Shown here: positions 58,588 to 64,000 of the stretch, piece by piece
Numbering within the stretch: the stretch's first letter is position 1
Layout of the letters: the number at the start of each line of letters is the position of its first letter
DNA from: Peteryoungia ipomoeae
Lineage (GTDB): Bacteria > Pseudomonadota > Alphaproteobacteria > Rhizobiales > Rhizobiaceae
Reading direction: 5' to 3'
Length of the DNA: 64,000 nt
NCBI RefSeq assembly: GCF_004912165.1
Contig: NZ_STGV01000001.1
Span: 930,001 to 994,000, forward strand
Program-made: the position numbers and the translations under genes
Notes under the pieces: model-generated
The model's database searches: none
Seen by the model: the letters and a program-made list of their open reading frames with translations, nothing else
What the model was told of the DNA's origin: nothing

Positions 58588-59793
58588 CTAGACCTGACCA
58601 CGCGCGAGCCATGTCTCCAGCCGCGCGGTCGCCTCGACCATATCCTGCATCGTGCCGGCATAGGAGAGGCGCAGCGCCAGATGACCATCCACCGGATCGA
58701 AATCGCGGCCTGGCGTCACGGCCACATCCGTCTCGCTCAGGATCGTCCTTGCCAGATCCATGCTGTCATTGGTGTAGCGGGAGGCATCGACATAGGCATA
58801 GAAGGCGCCATCCATCGGCGAGATCAGGGGTAGCCCCAGCTGTGGCAGGCGCTCGGCGAGATAATCGCGATTGGCGCGGCAGGCGGCCTTGTAGTCCTCA
58901 AGTTCGTCCGTCGCATCGAGCGCGCCGCGTGCAGCGATCTGGGACAATTCAGGCGCGGAGATATAGAGGCTCTGGCCGAGGCACTCGACCGGTCGCACAA
59001 GGCTTTCGGGCAGCACCATCCAGCCGATGCGCCAGCCGGTCATGCAATAGTATTTGGAGAAGGAGTTGATGACGACTGCCTCCTCACCGATCTCCAGGGC
59101 CGTCGCCTCCTCGGCGCCATAGGTCAGACCGTGATAGATCTCATCGGAAATCAGGCTGATGCCCTGCCCCTGACAGTAGTCGTAGACCGCTTTCAGCTGC
59201 GCCTTCGTGGTCACGGTACCGGTGGGGTTAGCGGGGCTTGCGAGCAGCACGCCCTTGAGACGCAGACCGGCTTCCGACTGGGCGCGATCCAGGCTTTCGG
59301 GGGTGAGCGTGTAGCCGGTGTCAGGTCCGACCGGCACTTCGATGACTTTGAGGCCGAGCGCGGCGAGAATGGCACGGTAGGCGGGATAGCCGGGGCGCGC
59401 GATTGCGACAGCATCGCCGGCATCGAACAATGCAAGAAAGGAGAGGTTGAAAGCGGCGGAAGACCCCGTTGTCACCGCAATGCGGTTCCAGTCGAGCTCC
59501 ACTGCGTGCCGGCGCGTGTATTCAGCCGCCAGCGCCTTACGCAGATCCACCAGGCCAAGCGCATCCGTATACCCGATCCGACCGGTTTCCAGCGCCAGAC
59601 GTGCCGCCTGCAGCGCCGCTTGTGGAGCGGGATGACCGGGCTGCCCGACCGCCATCGAAATAACGGGACGTCCGGCCTGCCGGCGGCGCGTGGCCTCGGC
59701 CAGGATATCCATGGCATGAAATGGCTCAACGGCACTGCGATCTGAGATTGAAATCAAGGGAACGGACTCCGCGGCTAGAAATTCGCCTGACAT
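58588..59793 (-). CDS. Pyridoxal-phosphate aminotransferase, class I/II
   Basis: A 401-residue fold-type I aminotransferase. PLP lysine is K247 in INSFSKYYCMTGWRIGW. N189 (SPANPTGTV), D217 and Y220 (ISDEIYHGL) hold the ring, and a C-terminal Arg (LRLSYAG) should bind the substrate carboxylate. The closest behaviour is aspartate- or aromatic-type aminotransferase; the substrate cannot be fixed from sequence. The chosen ATG at 59793 gives MSGEFLAAES; an upstream in-frame ATG at 59817 has no better ribosome-binding site. Confidence 0.88.
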   Translation of the reverse strand: MSGEFLAAESVPLISISDRSAVEPFHAMDILAEATRRRQAGRPVISMAVGQPGHPAPQAALQAARLALETGRIGYTDALGLVDLRKALAAEYTRRHAVELDWNRIAVTTGSSAAFNLSFLALFDAGDAVAIARPGYPAYRAILAALGLKVIEVPVGPDTGYTLTPESLDRAQSEAGLRLKGVLLASPANPTGTVTTKAQLKAVYDYCQGQGISLISDEIYHGLTYGAEEATALEIGEEAVVINSFSKYYCMTGWRIGWMVLPESLVRPVECLGQSLYISAPELSQIAARGALDATDELEDYKAACRANRDYLAERLPQLGLPLISPMDGAFYAYVDASRYTNDSMDLARTILSETDVAVTPGRDFDPVDGHLALRLSYAGTMQDMVEATARLETWLARGQV

Positions 59794-59936
59794 TTGCCGT
59801 AAAGTCCGGCACATCACAAGGAAAGAGGTTCGATATCAGGGCATTTGTGCTTTGCCATCGAACCGAACGTTTACGCAATGACCTTATGGCTTTAGGAAGG
59901 CGGCAGGCAGTTGCGCCGCACTCAACGAGGTAGAAC

Positions 59937-60698
59937 ATGGCCCAGACCTTCACCCGGATCGCCGCGACCACGGTTGCGCTCCTTCCCCTGATGATGCCGC
60001 TCTCGGCGCAGGCGCTCGATGAAGCGCAAAAGAAGGAACTTGGCGCCTTCATCCGCGAATATCTGCTGGAGAATCCGCAAGTGCTGATCGAGGCGCAGCA
60101 GGCCTTGCAGGAGCGGCAGGAAACGGCCCGGCTGGAGCAGGCCAAATCCGCGGTTGCGGGCAATACCGAAACGATCTTCAAGTCGAGCCATGATGTTTCG
60201 ATCGGCAATGTCGACGGTGATGTGACCGTGGTCGAATTCTTCGACTATAACTGCGGCTATTGCCGTCGCGCCCATGCCGACATGGAAGCCGTGCTCGAGC
60301 AGGACAAGAATATTCGCTACGTGCTGAAGGAATTTCCGATCCTCGGACCGGATTCCGAGGCCGCGCACAAGGTTTCGGATGCGGTAAAGAAGATCGCCCC
60401 TGAAAAATACGGCGACTTCTTCCGCGCCATGATGACCGCGGAAGGCCGGGCATCAGAAGAAAGCGCGATCGAGATTGCCGCTAGCCTCGGCATCAAGGAA
60501 GAGGCAATCCGCGCTAAGATGAGCGAAAGCCCGAACGCAGCATCCGTTGAGGAAACCTATAAGCTCGCCGCGAGCCTCGGCATCACCGGCACGCCGTCCT
60601 ATGTCATCGGCGACGAGTTGTTGCCCGGTGCAGTCGGCGCCGAGACGCTGTCGGCCAAGCTTGAGAACGTCCGCTCCTGCGGTCAGGCAAGCTGCTGA
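59937..60698 (+). CDS. DsbA-family periplasmic oxidoreductase with ScsC-like N-terminal domain
   Basis: A 253-residue exported thioredoxin-fold protein. A signal peptide spans about 1-27. A helical segment (28-70, LDEAQKKELGAFIREYLLEN) resembles the N-terminal oligomerisation region of ScsC/Com1-type proteins. The thioredoxin domain has the redox CGYC at 106-109 (FFDYNCGYCRRAH) and cis-Pro in GITGTPSYVIGDE. Two further Cys lie at the end (RSCGQASC). It may act as a disulfide oxidase or isomerase. It stands alone on the plus strand, 136 bases before aroQ. Confidence 0.9.
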   Translation: MAQTFTRIAATTVALLPLMMPLSAQALDEAQKKELGAFIREYLLENPQVLIEAQQALQERQETARLEQAKSAVAGNTETIFKSSHDVSIGNVDGDVTVVEFFDYNCGYCRRAHADMEAVLEQDKNIRYVLKEFPILGPDSEAAHKVSDAVKKIAPEKYGDFFRAMMTAEGRASEESAIEIAASLGIKEEAIRAKMSESPNAASVEETYKLAASLGITGTPSYVIGDELLPGAVGAETLSAKLENVRSCGQASC

Positions 60699-60834
60699 TT
60701 GTCTGTGCCCTCAGTCACACCACGTGCTCTCCCGGTGCATTTCCGGGGGACGCGGAGGCTTGGCAATGCCAAAGGGCTTTTCCTAACGGGACTGCCGGGC
60801 TATAGGAACCCGTGAAACGTCGACGGTAGGATAG

Positions 60835-61275
60835 ATGAGCAAGACCTTTTTCGTTCTGAACGGTCCCAATCTGAACATGCTCGGCAAGCGCGAACCCGGT
60901 ATCTATGGCGGCAAAACGATCGCCGATATCGAGGCCGATTGCATTGCCTGGGCGAAAGATCTGGGCTGCGGCATCGATTTCCGTCAATCCAATCACGAGG
61001 GTGACCTCATCGGCTGGATCCATGAGGCGGGGGAAAAGGCCGCAGGCGTTGCCATCAATGCGGGCGCCTATACCCATACCTCCATTGCCTTGCACGATGC
61101 GATCAAGGCCGTCGCGCCGCTGCCGGTGATCGAGGTCCATATTTCCAACGTGCATGCTCGCGAAGAATTCCGCCACAAATCGCTGATAGCGCCTGCCTGC
61201 AAGGGGGTCATCTGCGGTTTCGGGCCCCAAAGCTACATCCTGGCGCTTCAGGCGCTGAACACCATCACGCAATAA
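60835..61275 (+). CDS. aroQ: 3-dehydroquinate dehydratase, type II
   Basis: A 146-residue cytoplasmic enzyme of the shikimate pathway, dodecameric in the family. Conserved active-site stretches: [17 protein letters not shown] with the Arg and Tyr, [28 protein letters not shown] and [17 protein letters not shown] with the catalytic His. It precedes accB by 22 bases; aroQ-accB-accC is a common cluster. Confidence 0.97.
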   Translation: MSKTFFVLNGPNLNMLGKREPGIYGGKTIADIEADCIAWAKDLGCGIDFRQSNHEGDLIGWIHEAGEKAAGVAINAGAYTHTSIALHDAIKAVAPLPVIEVHISNVHAREEFRHKSLIAPACKGVICGFGPQSYILALQALNTITQ

Positions 61276-61297
61276 CAAGAATACAGGACATCCACCC

Positions 61298-61780
61298 ATG
61301 GCTGACAATAAAACGGGTATCGACCAGGCCCTGATCCGCGATCTCGCGAACATCCTGAAGGACACCGACCTGACCGAGATCGAAATCGAGCAGGACGACC
61401 TGCGCATCCGCGTCTCGCGCAACGGCAACACGCCGATGATGATGCCGCAGATGCCGGCCTTCAACTTCCAGGCGCCTGCCGCTGCGGCTCCCGTTGCAGC
61501 CCCGGCGGCTGCGGCCGCACCTGCGGCACCTGCCGGTCGCGACCTGTCCAAGGCTGTCACTGCACCGATGGTCGGCACCGTCTATCTCGCCTCTGCTCCC
61601 GGCGCGCGTCCGTTCATCGAAGTCGGTGCCACCGTCAAGGAAGGCCAGACCCTGCTCATCATCGAAGCGATGAAGACCATGAACCAGATTCCTTCGCCGA
61701 AGTCGGGCAAGGTTGTCGAAATCATCGTCGACGACGCGAGCCCCGTCGAATACGGCGAGCCTCTCGTGATCATCGAGTAA
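61298..61780 (+). CDS. accB: Biotin carboxyl carrier protein of acetyl-CoA carboxylase
   Basis: A 160-residue carrier. The N-terminal multimerisation part (1-45) leads to an Ala/Pro linker (about 58-80) and a C-terminal biotinyl domain (about 84-160). The biotinylated Lys is K126 in EAMKTMNQI, where Thr replaces the Met after Lys found in enterobacteria. The protruding-thumb region ([12 protein letters not shown]) is present. It carries the CO2 group between AccC and the AccAD transferase. It is four bases before accC. Confidence 0.97.
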   Translation: MADNKTGIDQALIRDLANILKDTDLTEIEIEQDDLRIRVSRNGNTPMMMPQMPAFNFQAPAAAAPVAAPAAAAAPAAPAGRDLSKAVTAPMVGTVYLASAPGARPFIEVGATVKEGQTLLIIEAMKTMNQIPSPKSGKVVEIIVDDASPVEYGEPLVIIE

Positions 61781-61784
61781 GCCG

Positions 61785-63137
61785 ATGAGCGGTATCTCGA
61801 AGATCCTCATCGCCAACAGAGGCGAAATCGCGCTGCGCGTTCTGCGCGCCTGCAAGGAGCTCGGCATCCAGACGGTCGCCGTTCACTCGACCGCCGACGC
61901 CGACGCCATGCATGTGCGCCTGGCCGACGAGAGCGTGTGCATCGGCCCGCCGCCCTCGCGTGACAGCTATCTCAATATTCATCAGATTGTCGCTGCCTGC
62001 GAGATCACCGGTGCTGACGCAGTCCACCCGGGATACGGCTTCCTGTCGGAAAACGCCAAGTTCGCCGACATTCTCGATGCGCATGGCATTACCTTCATCG
62101 GACCGACGGCTGAGCATATCCGCCTGATGGGCGACAAGATCACCGCGAAGAAGACAGCTGTCGAACTCGGCATCCCCGTCGTTCCCGGCTCGGACGGCGA
62201 AGTGAAGCCGGAAAACGCGCTGGAAATCGCCCGTCAGATCGGCTTCCCGGTCCTGATCAAGGCGACGGCCGGCGGCGGTGGTCGCGGCATGAAGGTGGCA
62301 AAAACCGAGGAAGAGCTGGAGGAGGCTGTCTCGACCGCGCGCTCCGAAGCCCTCGCTGCCTTCGGCAACGACGCCGTCTATATGGAAAAGTACCTCGGCA
62401 AGCCGCGCCATATCGAGGTGCAGGTTGTCGGTGACGGCGCGGGCAACGCCATCCATCTGGGTGAACGCGACTGCTCGCTGCAGCGCCGACACCAGAAGGT
62501 CTGGGAAGAAGCCAACTCCCCTGCCCTCAATGTCGAGCAGCGGATGAAGATCGGCCAGATCTGCGCCGATGCGATGAAGAAGATGAAGTACCGGGGTGCC
62601 GGCACGATCGAGTTCCTCTATGAAAACGGTGAGTTCTATTTCATCGAAATGAACACCCGTCTGCAGGTAGAGCATCCGATCACCGAAGCGATTACCGGCA
62701 TCGACCTCGTGCATGAGCAGATCCGCGTCGCCTCCGGCGCCGGCCTCTCCGTCACGCAGGACGAGATCGTGTTCTCCGGTCATGCCATCGAATGCCGCAT
62801 CAATGCCGAGGATCCGCGCACCTTCGTGCCGTCTCCCGGTACGATCACGCATTTCCATGCACCGGGCGGCCTTGGCGTTCGCGTCGACAGTGGCGCCTAT
62901 GCCGGCTACAAGATCCCGCCTTATTATGACAGCCTGATCGGCAAGCTCATTGTGCATGGACGCACCCGCGTCGAATGCATGATGCGTCTGCGCCGCGTGC
63001 TCGACGAATTCGTCGTCGACGGCATCAAGACGACGCTGCCGCTGTTCCAGGACCTCGTGGCCAATCAGGATATCGCCAATGGCGACTACGATATCCACTG
63101 GCTGGAGAAATACCTGGCCGAAACCTCGGCCAAGTAA
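61785..63137 (+). CDS. accC: Biotin carboxylase subunit of acetyl-CoA carboxylase
   Basis: A 450-residue ATP-grasp enzyme that carboxylates biotin on AccB with bicarbonate and ATP. The N-terminal domain starts [20 protein letters not shown]. The ATP-grasp part has [20 protein letters not shown], and metal-binding residues are around [20 protein letters not shown]. The C-terminal domain has [20 protein letters not shown]. Length matches the family. Confidence 0.98.
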   Translation: MSGISKILIANRGEIALRVLRACKELGIQTVAVHSTADADAMHVRLADESVCIGPPPSRDSYLNIHQIVAACEITGADAVHPGYGFLSENAKFADILDAHGITFIGPTAEHIRLMGDKITAKKTAVELGIPVVPGSDGEVKPENALEIARQIGFPVLIKATAGGGGRGMKVAKTEEELEEAVSTARSEALAAFGNDAVYMEKYLGKPRHIEVQVVGDGAGNAIHLGERDCSLQRRHQKVWEEANSPALNVEQRMKIGQICADAMKKMKYRGAGTIEFLYENGEFYFIEMNTRLQVEHPITEAITGIDLVHEQIRVASGAGLSVTQDEIVFSGHAIECRINAEDPRTFVPSPGTITHFHAPGGLGVRVDSGAYAGYKIPPYYDSLIGKLIVHGRTRVECMMRLRRVLDEFVVDGIKTTLPLFQDLVANQDIANGDYDIHWLEKYLAETSAK

Positions 63138-63142
63138 CACAC

Positions 63143-63757
63143 ATGGCTGGGCGCCGCAGCAGGGATCAAAGCATTACGCCGGAACTCCTGCTGCGCGCCT
63201 ATTCCATCGGGATGTTCCCGATGTCGGAATCGGCCGATGATCCGGAACTCTTCTGGGTCGAACCCGATCTTCGCGGGATCATCCCGCTTGATGACTTCCA
63301 CGTTTCGAAAAGCCTCGCCAAGGCAATGCGCAAACACCCCTTCGACATCCGCTTTGACACCGCCTTTGATCAGGTCGTGGAAAAATGCGCCGAGTCTGTC
63401 GAAAATCGACCAAGCACCTGGATCAACGCGCAGATCAAGGACCTCTACGGCGCGCTGCATCGTCTGGGCCATGCTCACAGTGTTGAAGCATGGGAAGGCG
63501 ACGCACTTGTCGGTGGCCTCTATGGCGTGACCCTGGGCTCCGCCTATTTCGGCGAAAGCATGTTTTCGCGACGCACGAATGCCTCGAAGATCTGTCTTGT
63601 CCACCTCGTGGAGCGTTTGCGGGAACGCGGCTTTACGCTTCTCGACACGCAGTTCACCACCGAGCACTTGGTGACGTTCGGGGCCATCGATATTCCGAAA
63701 GCGGAGTATGGGGTCTTGCTGGACCGCGCGATGGAAAGCGAGACGCTGCGCTTCTAG
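63143..63757 (+). CDS. aat: Leucyl/phenylalanyl-tRNA--protein transferase
   Basis: A 204-residue enzyme of the N-end rule that adds Leu or Phe to proteins starting with Arg or Lys and so marks them for ClpS/ClpAP. Conserved: [20 protein letters not shown], then [20 protein letters not shown], and [20 protein letters not shown]. The ATG at 63143 is five bases after the accC stop; it gives [17 protein letters not shown]. Cotranscription with accBC is likely. Confidence 0.95.
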   Translation: MAGRRSRDQSITPELLLRAYSIGMFPMSESADDPELFWVEPDLRGIIPLDDFHVSKSLAKAMRKHPFDIRFDTAFDQVVEKCAESVENRPSTWINAQIKDLYGALHRLGHAHSVEAWEGDALVGGLYGVTLGSAYFGESMFSRRTNASKICLVHLVERLRERGFTLLDTQFTTEHLVTFGAIDIPKAEYGVLLDRAMESETLRF

Positions 63758-63944
63758 GCCGCCAGAACTTGGGCTGGCGGACCATCCCCTTCGAGCGATG
63801 ATCGAGATTGCTTGCCACCATCTGCGTAGCAACAGTTACAGACGCACCCCGCACTCGAGGACTAAACCTCTCCCCATGACAACATCGCCAACCGGCCGGC
63901 CCCAGAAACCGGCACGCGCAGGCGATTACATCTGGAGAGCAACA

Positions 63945-64000
63945 ATGCCCAATTATGCGGAACAGCAGAGCGAAGCGATCTATTTCAGCCTGATGAAAGT
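63945..64000 (+). CDS. Start of an unidentified gene (cut by the window end)
   Basis: An ATG at 63945 with GGAGAG six bases upstream opens a frame reading MPNYAEQQSEAIYFSLMK to the end of the window. Too short to identify. The intergenic stretch 63758-63944 shows no other gene. Confidence 0.5.
   Translation, partial: MPNYAEQQSEAIYFSLMK

Noticed and set aside
61770..63140. Minus-strand open frame of 456 codons
   Set aside because: Complete overlap with accC and part of accB, both of which are certain.

Overview
The window reads as a chromosomal segment of an alphaproteobacterium of the order Rhizobiales, most likely family Rhizobiaceae (Rhizobium/Agrobacterium/Neorhizobium type). The grounds are GC-rich codon use, GTG starts on rpsM and rplJ, an RNase E with an acidic insert in its S1 domain, the order rne-amiC-mrcA-prfB, and the chain aroQ-accB-accC-aat. 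No phage, insertion sequence, CRISPR array or rRNA gene is visible. Most of the window is core translation and transcription machinery.

Layout. (1) 0.1-5.5 kb, mostly plus strand: a two-receiver diguanylate cyclase, two membrane proteins (DUF817, DUF2809), a DGPF/YCII protein paired with an ECF42-type sigma factor behind a matching ECF42-type promoter, and a small membrane protein. (2) 5.5-25 kb, minus strand: the S10, spc and alpha ribosomal operons and the str operon, read from rpsL (25 kb) down to rplQ (5.6 kb). Intrinsic terminators lie after tuf, after rpsQ (the S10/spc boundary), after rplO and after rplQ. (3) 25.5-27 kb: an acidic 97-aa protein and a dihaem cytochrome c peroxidase. (4) 27-39.3 kb, minus strand: secE-nusG-rplKAJL-rpoBC. 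(5) 39.4-42.8 kb: tRNA-Trp, a pentapeptide-repeat protein, a second tuf gene, an exported protein, tRNA-Gly and tRNA-Tyr. This is the bacterial tRNA-tufB-tRNA-secE-nusG arrangement, with tRNA-Thr(TGT) displaced to 47.4 kb. (6) 43-49 kb: rlmB, a glycosyl-3-phosphoglycerate phosphatase/synthase pair (probable compatible-solute synthesis), small membrane or exported proteins including a MliC-type lysozyme inhibitor, and nadK. (7) 49-58 kb: prfB with an intact programmed +1 frameshift, PBP1A, an AMIN/Amidase_3 cell-wall amidase and divergently transcribed rne. (8) 58-64 kb: a GNAT acetyltransferase, an aminotransferase, a DsbA/ScsC-like oxidoreductase, aroQ, accBC, aat and the start of one more gene.

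How the genes work together. Regions 2, 4 and 5 supply ribosomal proteins, RNA polymerase subunits, elongation factors, the Sec core and tRNAs for decoding. Region 7 couples translation termination, peptidoglycan synthesis and splitting, and RNA decay. Region 8 begins fatty-acid synthesis (acetyl-CoA carboxylase) and N-end-rule tagging. The most interesting non-routine signals are the ECF42-type promoter in front of the DGPF gene, two tuf copies identical across their coding sequence with a decayed fragment of the tuf 3' end beside copy 2, a palindromic heptamer-repeat cluster between rpsM and rpsK, a diguanylate cyclase that has lost its first phospho-acceptor and its inhibitory site, and the RF2 frameshift. 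I found no clear candidate for a wholly new multi-gene system.
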